Below the pieces are notes generated by a model, which searched no databases, had not been told where the DNA came from, and was given only the letters and a program-made list of their open reading frames with translations. Positions 38,724 through 47,612 of a DNA stretch of 64,000 nt are shown one piece after another; the stretch's first letter is position 1; every line of letters begins with the position of its first letter. The DNA comes from Saprospiraceae bacterium (GTDB lineage Bacteria; Bacteroidota; Bacteroidia; Chitinophagales; Saprospiraceae), in assembly GCA_016716335.1 (NCBI GenBank), contig JADJWN010000009.1, positions 62,001 through 126,000 on the forward strand, read 5' to 3'. The translations under genes and the position numbers were made by a program.

Positions 38724-40175
38724 TCAACCATACTGGATGCAAACATTTTTAGGTTCTGTAAAAAAATCCAGCGCTTCAAATCCGCCCTCTCTGCCAACGC
38801 CGCTTTGCTTCACTCCACCAAAAGGGGTGCGAAGGTCTCTCAGAAGCCAGCAATTGACCCATACTATACCGGCTTCTATCAGCTCGGCCATTCTGTGTGC
38901 CCTGCTCAGATTTTCGGTCCAAAGCACTGCAGCCAGACCATAGGGTACACTGTTGGCATACAGCAGTACTTCTTCCTCGGTGTCAAAGGGCATAATGGTT
39001 ACCACCGGACCGAAGATTTCTTCCTGATTGGTGCGACAGTCAAAACTCAAGCCTTCGATCACTGTGGGAGCAATAAACCATCCGTCCCTACATCTGCCTT
39101 CCGGATATATCGGATAGCCTCCGGTGAGAATGGTGCCACCTTCCTGTTTTGCCAGCTCTATGTAGGATAATATTTTTTCCTTATGAGCCTGTGAGACTAC
39201 CGCTCCGAGCTGGTTTTTGTCATCGACAGGATCTCCGGTTTTGAGTTGAGACACTTTCCGGACAAAATCTGCTTTAAACTGCTCATACAACGGTCGCTCT
39301 ACAAAGATTCTGGAACCACATAAGCAGATCTGCCCCTGATTGGCAAACGAGGATTGGATGGTGGTTTGCAACATTTTTTCATAATTGCAGTCAGCAAAAA
39401 TGATGTTGGGGTTTTTTCCTCCGAGTTCAAGAGACATCTTTTTAAACATGGGTGCTGCAATTCTTGCTATGCTCTGTCCCGTCCGGGTACCTCCGGTAAA
39501 AGAAATGGCCTTCACATCCGGATGACCTACGATGGCAGATCCTGCTTCGTTGCCCAGACCATGGATAATATTCAATACTCCGGGCGGAAGTCCGATATCC
39601 ATACATACCTGTGAAAGTAAAAAGGCGGTGTAGGGAGTGATTTCAGAGGGTTTGGCCACCACGGTATTTCCGGCTGCCAGTGCAGGAGCAATCTTCCAGC
39701 TGAACAGATACAATGGCAGATTCCATGGAGAAATACAACCCACTACGCCCAGTGGCTGTCTCAGGGTGTAATTGATCACTTTTCCGGGAAAATGATGTGA
39801 CTCGGAAGCATACTGAGTGGTGGCACGGGCATAAAAGCGAAAATTGGACACAGCTCTGGGGATATCCACTTTTGCTGCAAGCTTTACGGGTTTTCCGTTA
39901 TCCCTGCTTTCTGCATTCACAAAAATATCCATCCTGGCCTCGATGGCAGCTGCTATTTTTTCCAGCCAGGCTGCCCGCTCTTCAGGGGTTAGCCCCGACC
40001 ATCCGTCAAAGGCTTTTTTGGCAGCAACCACAGCTTCCTCAACATCCGCCTCTGAACTTTGGGGTATTTTACTGTATATCTGTCCGGTTGCCGGCTCATA
40101 ATTGTCGATATATGCTCCGGATATCGGGTCCTTGAGCATGCCTCCTGTATAATTTTTGATTATTTCCATGATCAT
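38724..40175 (-). CDS. aldehyde dehydrogenase, probably 2-aminomuconate 6-semialdehyde dehydrogenase
   Basis: This 483-residue NAD-dependent enzyme has the usual motifs: ISPWNLPLYL, KPSEITPYTA, FTGGTRTG, catalytic Glu in LELGGKNP, catalytic Cys in GQICLCGSR, and TPFGGVKQSGVGREGG. Its closest look is to ALDH8A1/AmnC enzymes that oxidise 2-aminomuconate semialdehyde or 2-hydroxymuconate semialdehyde. Context supports this strongly: its ATG overlaps the TGA of the tryptophan 2,3-dioxygenase gene (TGATG), and a 2-aminomuconate deaminase-like gene begins the operon. The sequence alone cannot exclude another semialdehyde. Confidence 0.88.
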   Translation of the reverse strand: MIMEIIKNYTGGMLKDPISGAYIDNYEPATGQIYSKIPQSSEADVEEAVVAAKKAFDGWSGLTPEERAAWLEKIAAAIEARMDIFVNAESRDNGKPVKLAAKVDIPRAVSNFRFYARATTQYASESHHFPGKVINYTLRQPLGVVGCISPWNLPLYLFSWKIAPALAAGNTVVAKPSEITPYTAFLLSQVCMDIGLPPGVLNIIHGLGNEAGSAIVGHPDVKAISFTGGTRTGQSIARIAAPMFKKMSLELGGKNPNIIFADCNYEKMLQTTIQSSFANQGQICLCGSRIFVERPLYEQFKADFVRKVSQLKTGDPVDDKNQLGAVVSQAHKEKILSYIELAKQEGGTILTGGYPIYPEGRCRDGWFIAPTVIEGLSFDCRTNQEEIFGPVVTIMPFDTEEEVLLYANSVPYGLAAVLWTENLSRAHRMAELIEAGIVWVNCWLLRDLRTPFGGVKQSGVGREGGFEALDFFTEPKNVCIQYG

Positions 40176-41281
40176 CAGGCATTGACCGCAGTAAAGTAAA
40201 AGCCGAGATTTCTTTTCAATTCCTCCGGCAATTCCGGCAAGTCTGATCTCGGTATCAGCAAGGTACTCACATTATGAAAATCAGCAAAAATATGGTGTCG
40301 CATGGCTGTATTTGCCAGATACTCGTGCCCCGAAGATCCTCCGGTACCCACTTTTTTACCCAGCATACGCATCACCATCTGAGCATGTCTGTACCGCCAG
40401 GTGGTCACCTGATCATCAATTTCCACCAATCTGGATAGAAGCTGATAGGGTAAATGCAGGATAGGCTCATCCCGGTATAAATGTATGAATAAAGCGGCCA
40501 CCGTTGCTTTGTAGGAAATTGTCACCTTTCTTTGAGCAAGCATGGCTTCATGTTTTTTTTCATCCATAATGCCGGCAAAATAACTTTCGGTATCTCCCAG
40601 CATTTTCAGACGCATGGCTTTGTATTCGTCGCTCAGAATGTCGGTGTTTCTGATGGCTTCAGATTCCCGGTCGAGCATCCTTTTTACAGCTGCTCTGTAA
40701 TATTTTAGAAAATGAAAATCCCCCAACTCCAGAAAGGGAGTACGCTCAAGCCAGTCTTCCACCAGCTCCAGCAAAGACCGGGAATGTTCCAGTTGATCCA
40801 GCTTTTCTTTCTTTTCCTTATCGAATACTACATTGTAAGGCTTATCATTGTAGGTGTGCCGGCGGTCTGCCTTCAATCCCAGCATGACCTCCATCTCCCT
40901 GAACTGAAAACTCTGAAAGCCTGAAGCAGGGAAAAGATAATTTCTGAAATCAAGAAAATCCAACGGCGTCATAGTTTCCAACACAGTGATTTGCTGTATC
41001 AATACTTTGAAAATTTCTGACACCCGACCAAGTCTGGCTACTGCCACACCCACACTTTTTTCATTCACCCGCTGCTCACTGAACAAAGCGGCGACCGATC
41101 TGAGTTCGTGATTGATCTGCTTAAACCACAGTTCATATACCTGATGAATGATGATAAAAAGCATTTCGTCGTGAGCGGGAGCACCGAGGCTCTCACTTCT
41201 CAATTCCTGAGAAGACAACACTCTGTCCAATTGAAGATAACTATTGTAATGTATGGATGAATATCTCGAGTCCTGGCTCAT
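40175..41281 (-). CDS. kynA: tryptophan 2,3-dioxygenase
   Basis: This 368-residue heme enzyme opens L-tryptophan to N-formylkynurenine. It has the signature of the bacterial/animal TDO family: SYLQLDRVLSSQ, HDEMLFIIIHQVYELWFKQI (the His is the distal base), RVSEIFKVLIQQITVLETMTPLDFLDFRNYL, SGFQSFQFREMEVMLG, and the proximal-heme region WRYRHAQMVMRMLG with VGTGGSSGHEYL. Length is somewhat above short bacterial forms and matches the longer type. It lies 12 bp behind the RidA-like deaminase gene and overlaps the aldehyde dehydrogenase gene, so the three form one catabolic operon. Confidence 0.93.
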   Translation of the reverse strand: MSQDSRYSSIHYNSYLQLDRVLSSQELRSESLGAPAHDEMLFIIIHQVYELWFKQINHELRSVAALFSEQRVNEKSVGVAVARLGRVSEIFKVLIQQITVLETMTPLDFLDFRNYLFPASGFQSFQFREMEVMLGLKADRRHTYNDKPYNVVFDKEKKEKLDQLEHSRSLLELVEDWLERTPFLELGDFHFLKYYRAAVKRMLDRESEAIRNTDILSDEYKAMRLKMLGDTESYFAGIMDEKKHEAMLAQRKVTISYKATVAALFIHLYRDEPILHLPYQLLSRLVEIDDQVTTWRYRHAQMVMRMLGKKVGTGGSSGHEYLANTAMRHHIFADFHNVSTLLIPRSDLPELPEELKRNLGFYFTAVNA

Positions 41282-41293
41282 ATTTGTATAAAT

Positions 41294-41713
41294 TTAGGAT
41301 TGAACAATAGCAGTCGCCTTTATCTCAATGAGCAGATGCGGATGGGGTAGCTGATGTACTGCTACGGTGGTTCTGGCCGGGCCGTCATAATCAAAATATT
41401 CTCCATAAACTTCATTATAACCTTTGAAATCATTCATATTGACCAGAAAGACTGTAACATCCACCACATCTGCCAGGGTAGCCCCGGCACTCTCGAGTAT
41501 AGCCTTGATATTTTCTATGACTGCCCTGGTTTGCTTGCGTATATCCAGTTGGGTGGTACCCATTTCATCCACTTCCACACCTTCAAAGCTATTGTCTGCT
41601 CTACGGCTGCTGGTACCTGATACAAAGATGAAAGGTCCTGATTTCCTGTAATGCGGATATTTGCCGCGAGGTCTGGCTTTACCCTCGATTACTTTTGATT
41701 CCTGATGGTACAT
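41294..41713 (-). CDS. RidA-family protein, probably 2-aminomuconate deaminase
   Basis: This 139-residue YjgF/YER057c/UK114 trimer-forming protein has GPFIFVSGTSSRRADNSFEG, the Arg-containing strand near GPARTTVAVHQLPHPHLLIEIKATA, and the central VTVFLVNMNDF. The insert with SSRRADNSFEGVEVDEMG is typical of 2-aminomuconate deaminases (AmnD/NbaF type) more than of generic RidA. It is first in the operon with tryptophan 2,3-dioxygenase and a 2-aminomuconate semialdehyde-type dehydrogenase. The expected reaction is 2-aminomuconate to 4-oxalocrotonate plus ammonia. The neighbours raise confidence. Confidence 0.85.
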   Translation of the reverse strand: MYHQESKVIEGKARPRGKYPHYRKSGPFIFVSGTSSRRADNSFEGVEVDEMGTTQLDIRKQTRAVIENIKAILESAGATLADVVDVTVFLVNMNDFKGYNEVYGEYFDYDGPARTTVAVHQLPHPHLLIEIKATAIVQS

Positions 41714-41813
41714 TTCGGATTAATTTTGGCACAAAATACATAAAATACGACTATACTCAGGATGATCTTAATCACAAGGACTGCCGAATTTTCACGAAAA
41801 ATGATAAAAAACC

Positions 41814-41821
41814 TACCTTTG
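41814..41821 (+). promoter_or_regulatory. possible -7 box immediately before scpA
   Basis: TACCTTTG ends 4 bp before the scpA ATG at 41826, with a TTTT at 41789-41792 at about the -33 distance (21 bp). If it is used, the transcript would be leaderless or start inside the gene. A shorter protein start seems unlikely. Confidence 0.35.
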
Positions 41822-41825
41822 TGCA

Positions 41826-42575
41826 ATGGATAATTACACAATCAGGACAGCCCATTTTGAAGGACCCTTTGATCTTCTGCTTTTTTTTATCGAAAGGGAT
41901 GAGCTGGACATTCATGATATACCCATTGCTAAAATAACGGGTGATTTTCTGGATTATATCCGGCATCTGGAGACCCTAAACATTGATGTAGCGAGCGAAT
42001 TTATCCTGATGGCTGCCACGCTGATGAAAATCAAATCCCGTATGCTTATACCCCGCAAAGAGCTGGATGAGCATGGCAACGAAATAGACCCCAGGCAGGA
42101 GCTTGCACAAAAACTGCTGGAATATAAAAAGTATAAAAGTGTCCTGGACGAGTTTTCACAACTGGAAGATCTGCGTCAAAAACAGTTTAGCCGGGGTGGT
42201 ACTCTCACAGAGTTGAGACAAATAGCAGAGAAAGCATTGATTGACTCTGAGCTGGAATCCCTGAGTCTCTACAAACTGATGCAGACTTTCAGGCAGTTGC
42301 TGGAAAATTTTGAAAGAGAAAAGCACAGAGCAGTGCACAGAATTGTGAAGTTTGATTATACCGTGGAAGGTCAGCAGGACTATATTATGAATCTGCTGCC
42401 CAAAGGTCAGAAAGTACGATTCGAGGGGATTTTTCACAGCCTTGAAAACCGGATTCATGCTATTGTCACCTTTATGGCACTATTGGATCTGCTCAATCTG
42501 CAGCAGGTCAAAATTATTCAGGGTGAGGGCACCAATAATTTTTGGGTGGAAAAGGCAGAAACCGCCGTAGCCTAA
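41826..42575 (+). CDS. scpA: segregation and condensation protein A
   Basis: This 249-residue kleisin subunit of the bacterial SMC-ScpAB condensin has the conserved opening FEGPFDLLLFFIERDELDIHDIPIAKIT. A middle helix reads ASEFILMAATLMKIKSRMLIPR, and a C-terminal winged-helix domain binds the SMC head (IVTFMALLDLLNLQQVKIIQ). It is a single gene here; scpB and smc are elsewhere. The ATG at 41826 begins exactly at the family N-terminus. Confidence 0.94.
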   Translation: MDNYTIRTAHFEGPFDLLLFFIERDELDIHDIPIAKITGDFLDYIRHLETLNIDVASEFILMAATLMKIKSRMLIPRKELDEHGNEIDPRQELAQKLLEYKKYKSVLDEFSQLEDLRQKQFSRGGTLTELRQIAEKALIDSELESLSLYKLMQTFRQLLENFEREKHRAVHRIVKFDYTVEGQQDYIMNLLPKGQKVRFEGIFHSLENRIHAIVTFMALLDLLNLQQVKIIQGEGTNNFWVEKAETAVA

Positions 42576-42640
42576 GGAAAAATGACATACTTCGCAATGA
42601 CTGTAACTCTGTTTTATCCAGTATATTCCCGGGTCATCTC

Positions 42641-43333
42641 CTAGGTTCTTCTTAGTCCGAATTCTTCAAGCACCCTGCCGCTGCGCAATTCAAGCCCTGT
42701 TTGCATTAGTAAATAACGGTTGACTATATAGACGCTGACTTTGTAAGCCAAGTAAGCAAAAAATGGTGCAGCTAAAATATCTATGGTGTAGTGCACATGC
42801 TGTATCATCAAAAGGCTGCCTACTGCTACTGCACACACAACCAGTAATTTTTTCATCCATTTTGTGTCAACCAGCATGGCAACAAGCAGCAGATTTGCAG
42901 TATGTCCTGAAAAAAACAGGTCTTTCTGAATGACATTGCCCTGATAAAATAGGCTTTCTATGACAATATCCCTAAGAGGTATAATACCGGCGGGTGGCTC
43001 GAGAGGTACCGCAAATAAGGTAAACATCCGCAGAAAACAGATGGCGATGGCAGCTGCAAATACATAGAAAATCCCTTGAGGCCTGCGCATAGTCCATAGC
43101 AAACCGGCATAGATCGGCACATTGGTGAGAATACTGGTAATCAGACTGAAATTATGCGGGGGAATATGCGCCAATACCGGGTCATGCAATTGAAATCCGG
43201 GTCTGCTTTCATTCCACACCATAAAACAGGAAAAGGAGTAGGTGCAAAAAACACCTGTAATCACAAGCAACCCAAGCAGATAGATTTTTTTCCTATCTGA
43301 CAAAAGTAATTCCCAGGATTGCCTTATATTCAT
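42641..43333 (-). CDS. PAP2-like (sphingomyelin synthase-like, PAP2_C) membrane protein
   Basis: This is a 230-residue integral membrane protein with about six hydrophobic segments. It carries the phosphatase-type pair of motifs FFSGHTANLLLVAM and HYTIDILAAPFFAYLAYK, where the two His and the Asp form the catalytic triad of the sphingomyelin synthase/PAP2_C family. It could move a phospho-head-group between lipids or dephosphorylate a lipid. Bacteroidota often make sphingolipids, which makes a head-group transferase attractive but unproven. The start at ATG 43333 is preferred to 43408: it begins the first conserved segment and a TATCTTTG box lies at 43358-43365. Confidence 0.8.
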   Translation of the reverse strand: MNIRQSWELLLSDRKKIYLLGLLVITGVFCTYSFSCFMVWNESRPGFQLHDPVLAHIPPHNFSLITSILTNVPIYAGLLWTMRRPQGIFYVFAAAIAICFLRMFTLFAVPLEPPAGIIPLRDIVIESLFYQGNVIQKDLFFSGHTANLLLVAMLVDTKWMKKLLVVCAVAVGSLLMIQHVHYTIDILAAPFFAYLAYKVSVYIVNRYLLMQTGLELRSGRVLEEFGLRRT

Positions 43334-43357
43334 ATCGGTTTTTTGAAAAATAGCCTG

Positions 43358-43365
43358 CAAAGATA
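43358..43365 (-). promoter_or_regulatory. TAnnTTTG -7 box of the PAP2-like gene
   Basis: Minus-strand TATCTTTG ends 24 bp before the ATG at 43333, within the longer alternative frame. No -33 box at usual spacing is clear. Confidence 0.4.
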
Positions 43366-43508
43366 ATAGTTTGATTGATAATATCAATACCTGCAAAAGT
43401 CCCGACAATGAAAGATCTCCATAATGTGCAAACCCTGAAATTAGCTCACTCCGGATTTTATGTGAATTACCCGAGTCTAAATATTAAACGGAAAATTGCA
43501 AATATTTT

Positions 43509-46500
43509 TCAAACAGCATGGTTTTGCAGCCATTCTCTGGCATTGACAAAAGCCTGAATCCATGGAGATATTTTATCCTGCCTTCTGTCCTCCGGGTACC
43601 ATGCCCAGTTCCACCGGAATATAGACCTCTCAATATGGGGCATCATCACCAGATGTCTTCCGTCGTGATTGGCCAGCATAGCAGTATTATAGTGAGAACC
43701 ATTGGGGTTGGCAGGATATTCCCTATAGCCATAGCGGGCTACAATATGATATTTATCTTCTGCGTAAGGCATGATAAATTTGCCCTCACCATGTGAAATC
43801 CAGACTCCCAGAGTAGAACCAGCCAGATTGCCCAGCATCACAGAATGATTTTTGTCAATGGTCACTGAGGTAAATGCACTTTCGTGCTTGCGGGAATCAT
43901 TAAAGGTCATGTGGGGTTTTTCATCATGGTCAGGATTGATCAGTCCCAGCTCGATGAATAACTGACATCCATTGCATATACCGACTGACAGTGTATCCTT
44001 TCTTTCGAAAAATGCATTCAAAGCCTGCTTTGCCTTCTCATTGTATAAAAATGCTCCTGCCCAGCCTTTGGCAGAACCCAGCACATCAGAATTGGAAAAT
44101 CCTCCAACAGCCCCGATAAAATGTACATCTTCGAGATTTTCCCGACCGGTGATCAAGTCTGTCATATGCACATCCCTCACCTCAAATCCTGCCAGATACA
44201 AGGCATGAGCCAGTTCCCGCTCCGAATTACTACCTTTTTCCCGTATTACAGCGGCTGTAAATTTTTTCTTTACCGCTGATAAATCCGGCAGCAAGCCTGT
44301 AAAGCCGGCGGGAAAATGGAACTTCAATGGCTGTCTTTTATAGTTGGAATATCTCTCTGCTGCCTTTACCGGGCCGCTCTGTCTGCTGTCCAGAAGATAG
44401 GACATTCTATACCACACATCTCTGTAATGAGGGATATCTACTACCCATGGGCCGGAAGGAAGGTTTACCCTCAACTCATTACCAGCTCTGACACTTCCGA
44501 TTTTGTTATAATTTATTTTGTTTTCTTTCAGCAGCATCTCTACCCGGGATTCATGTCCTGCAGCAGCTTGGAATACTATCCCTGCATTCTCGCTGAACAG
44601 CAGCTTGATGTCATCCGTTTCACCGAAATTTGTGAGATCCACCTCAGCACCTAAGCCGTTGTCTGCAAAACACATCTCGAGCAGGGTCGTAATAAGCCCG
44701 CCACTGCCGATATCATGACCTGCTACGATATACCTGTCCCTGATCAAACGCTGCACTGTATTGAATATATTCCGGAACTGTGCAGCGTCCCGGATATCAG
44801 GCACTTCCTGGCCAATGGCATTGAGTGTCTGGGCAAATGCAGATCCTCCCAAGGCAAAGGGAGCAGAAGACAGATTGATGTAATACAAACTGCCATGGTT
44901 TGGGCTTATCACCGGTGTCAACACATTCTCTATATCGTCGCAATGACCGGCCGCTGAGATGATTACCGTGCCCGGAGCCAAAACCTCTCTGTCCGGATAT
45001 TTTTGCTTCATGGACAGGGAATCCTTACCTGTGGGAATATTAATGCCCAGTGCGATGGCAAATTCGGCACAGGCCTGCACTGCCTCATACAAAGCAGCAT
45101 CCTGCCCGGGATTTTTGCAGGGCCACATCCAGTTGGCAGAAAGTGATACTGAGTCTAATCCTTTTTCGAGCGGAGCCCAAATGAGGTTGGTCAGCGCCTC
45201 TGCTATGGAGTTTCTGCTGCCGGCTGCCGGACTTACCAATGCGGTCAGGGGTGAATGCCCGATAGAAGTGGCGATACCATGACAGCTGTCATAATCAAGT
45301 GCTGCAACGCCGCAGTTGTTGAGTGGCAGCTGCAGGGGACCTGTACACTGTTGTACTGCCACCCTACCTGTCACACAGCGATCTACTTTGTTGGTCAGCC
45401 AGTCTTTGCAGGCCACCCCTTCGAGCTGAAGTACATGATGCAGGTAGCTCTCAAGCTGAGCTGCATCATATATCAGGGGTGTTTCCTCCGGTTTTTGATG
45501 GCTGTCTTTCATCACAAATACTGGGGAGCTGCCAAACATATCCGACAGTCGGAGATCTATGGGATTGATGTTGGCCTTTTCAGACCTGAATATAAGCCTG
45601 TGATCACCGGTGATTTCACCCACTACATACATGGGTGCCCGCTCTCTTTCAGCTATGATTCTAAGGGTTTCGAGGTCTTTTTCTTTTACGATCAGCCCCA
45701 TACGTTCCTGGGATTCATTGCCGATGATTTCTCTGAATGACAGTGATGGGTCACCTACCGGAAGTTGATCAATGTAGATGATCCCACCCGTTTCTTCTAC
45801 GAGCTCAGAGAGGCAGTTAAGATGTCCGCCGGCGCCGTGGTCATGGATGGATACAATGGGATTGGCCCCAGACTCTACCAATGCACGGATGGTATTGGCT
45901 ACTCTTTTCTGCATTTCAGGATTGGAACGTTGTACTGCATTGAGCTCAATACCACTGGCATAGGCGCCGGTGTCTGCAGAGGAAACCGCTGCACCTCCCA
46001 TGCCTATTCTGTAATTGTCTCCACCCAACACTACTATTTTATCGCCTTTTTCCGGTTTTTGCTTCCGGCTGTATTCTTGTTTTCCCATACCAACACCACC
46101 TGCCAGCATGATTACCTTGTCATAGGCTCTGATCACATCGGCTTCAGACCTTTGTTCGAATGTCATCAGCGATCCTGCGATCAATGGCTGTCCGTATTTA
46201 TTGCCGAAGTCCGAAGCACCATTGGAAGCCTTGATGAGAATATCTACAGGTGTCTGATATAGCCACTTACGGGGAGTTATTTCGCTTTGCCAGGAGCTCG
46301 CTTCATCATTAATCCTGCTGTAAGGTGTCATATAAACTGCCGTACCTGCCAAAGGTAACGATCCTGTTCCACCAGCCAGCCTGTCCCTGATTTCACCACC
46401 CGAACCCGTAGCAGCTCCACTGAACGGCTCCACAGTCGTAGGAAAATTATGTGTCTCCGCTTTAAGGGATAAAACGGACCGGGAAGGACTTTTTTCATAT

Positions 46501-47201
46501 ACAGAAGGCTTGTCTCCCTGTTTCGGGGCAAACTGTATGACTTCCGGCCCCTTCAGAAAGGCCACGTTATCCTTATATGCCGATACAATGTCATTGGGAT
46601 GTGTCTCAGAGGTCTTTTTTATCCACCTGAAAAGGGATAGGGGTCTCTCCTCTCCATCAATGATGAAGGTACCATTGAAAATCTTATGACGGCAATGCTC
46701 AGAATTGACCTGAGAAAAGCCGAAAACTTCGGAATCCGTGAGTTTACGACCCAACTTCATACTGAGCTTTTCCAGATATTCGATTTCTTCATAAGACAAT
46801 GCGAGGCCTTCTGTCTCGTTGTATGCAGCGATGTCCTCAATATACTGTACGGGCTCCGGTTTACGGGTATTGTCAAAAATATGTTTGGTAACACCGCTGT
46901 ATTTTCTTTCTATCATTAAATCCGGCTTGCCGTCATCGGGTCTGAGTTTTTCAAACCGTGTAATGTGGGCAATACCCATATTCTGACAGATCTCCACCGC
47001 ATTGGTACTCCAAGGTGTAACCATACCCGGCAGCGGGCCGATAAAATCACCGGCAATGTATTCTTTTGTAAGAAGAGTACCACCTCCCAGAAGCCATGAA
47101 AGTTTTGCTACTTCCGCTGCGGATAAATCCTGTCCGGATAAAACGACATATATATTGCTTTCATAATCCTTAAAGAAATTGACTATGGGATTGATATGCA
47201 T
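43509..47201 (-). CDS. purL: phosphoribosylformylglycinamidine synthase PurL (large type)
   Basis: This is the long single-chain form (1230 residues) combining the synthetase and glutaminase parts, as in proteobacteria and many Bacteroidota. It converts FGAR to FGAM using glutamine and ATP. Visible marks are the linker motif SEHCRHKIFNG, ETHNFPTTVEPFSGAATGSGGEIRD in the first ATP site, HDHGAGGHLNC and DIGSGGL in the repeat halves, and the C-terminal glutaminase with nucleophile Cys in GICNGCQL and WISHGEGKF. It has a strong promoter and stands alone. The frame is intact across 3.7 kb, in contrast with several nearby genes. Confidence 0.97.
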   Translation of the reverse strand: MHINPIVNFFKDYESNIYVVLSGQDLSAAEVAKLSWLLGGGTLLTKEYIAGDFIGPLPGMVTPWSTNAVEICQNMGIAHITRFEKLRPDDGKPDLMIERKYSGVTKHIFDNTRKPEPVQYIEDIAAYNETEGLALSYEEIEYLEKLSMKLGRKLTDSEVFGFSQVNSEHCRHKIFNGTFIIDGEERPLSLFRWIKKTSETHPNDIVSAYKDNVAFLKGPEVIQFAPKQGDKPSVYEKSPSRSVLSLKAETHNFPTTVEPFSGAATGSGGEIRDRLAGGTGSLPLAGTAVYMTPYSRINDEASSWQSEITPRKWLYQTPVDILIKASNGASDFGNKYGQPLIAGSLMTFEQRSEADVIRAYDKVIMLAGGVGMGKQEYSRKQKPEKGDKIVVLGGDNYRIGMGGAAVSSADTGAYASGIELNAVQRSNPEMQKRVANTIRALVESGANPIVSIHDHGAGGHLNCLSELVEETGGIIYIDQLPVGDPSLSFREIIGNESQERMGLIVKEKDLETLRIIAERERAPMYVVGEITGDHRLIFRSEKANINPIDLRLSDMFGSSPVFVMKDSHQKPEETPLIYDAAQLESYLHHVLQLEGVACKDWLTNKVDRCVTGRVAVQQCTGPLQLPLNNCGVAALDYDSCHGIATSIGHSPLTALVSPAAGSRNSIAEALTNLIWAPLEKGLDSVSLSANWMWPCKNPGQDAALYEAVQACAEFAIALGINIPTGKDSLSMKQKYPDREVLAPGTVIISAAGHCDDIENVLTPVISPNHGSLYYINLSSAPFALGGSAFAQTLNAIGQEVPDIRDAAQFRNIFNTVQRLIRDRYIVAGHDIGSGGLITTLLEMCFADNGLGAEVDLTNFGETDDIKLLFSENAGIVFQAAAGHESRVEMLLKENKINYNKIGSVRAGNELRVNLPSGPWVVDIPHYRDVWYRMSYLLDSRQSGPVKAAERYSNYKRQPLKFHFPAGFTGLLPDLSAVKKKFTAAVIREKGSNSERELAHALYLAGFEVRDVHMTDLITGRENLEDVHFIGAVGGFSNSDVLGSAKGWAGAFLYNEKAKQALNAFFERKDTLSVGICNGCQLFIELGLINPDHDEKPHMTFNDSRKHESAFTSVTIDKNHSVMLGNLAGSTLGVWISHGEGKFIMPYAEDKYHIVARYGYREYPANPNGSHYNTAMLANHDGRHLVMMPHIERSIFRWNWAWYPEDRRQDKISPWIQAFVNAREWLQNHAV

Positions 47202-47224
47202 GAGAAGGGAGAAAATGGTTGGCG

Positions 47225-47256
47225 CAAAGGTAGTAAATTAGACTCAGAGCAGCAAA
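47225..47256 (-). promoter_or_regulatory. consensus Bacteroidota promoter of purL
   Basis: On the minus strand TTTG (47253-47256), a 20-bp spacer and TACCTTTG (47225-47232) match the TTTG-N19-21-TAnnTTTG consensus fully. The -7 box is 23 bp before the ATG at 47201. It is the best promoter in the window. Confidence 0.75.
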
Positions 47257-47533
47257 AGAGGAAGAGAGAGTGGCGTGAGAATGTAAAATAATTCCATTAA
47301 AATGATAAGACACACTACATAAATAAAGTAGGATAGCTGCATTTATTTTCTTCCTTCAGCCTGATTGAGATGGAAGATATCAAAATGGGAAAAATCAATT
47401 CGTTTTAAAATCAATTGGGAATCAGATTATTTAAACTAAATAATGCACCAATTTTTTTCGTGCTCAATCCATAATTATGGAGTTTTAGTGTTTTGACAGT
47501 TGATTTTATCAAGGCATTGCGGTTGAGCAATCT

Positions 47534-47572
47534 AAAAAAGGCCGAAATTCACTATCTTGAGAATTCCGGCCC
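47534..47572 (-). terminator. Rho-independent terminator of the HYR/dockerin gene
   Basis: On the minus strand GGCCGGAATTC pairs with GAATTTCGGCC (one mismatch) around a 10-nt loop, followed by six T. It lies 41 bp after the stop at 47613. Confidence 0.8.
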
Positions 47573-47612
47573 ATTCTATTATCATCATCAGTTTTCAAAG
47601 GAAAAATACAAG

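Larger units (their letters stand above)
47202..47612. other. intergenic region with purL promoter and a terminator
   Basis: This is 411 bp between the purL start and the end of the HYR protein gene. It contains the purL promoter at its left side and the HYR-gene terminator at its right side. The middle (~47260-47530) is AT-rich and shows no gene on either strand that looks real. Confidence 0.6.
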
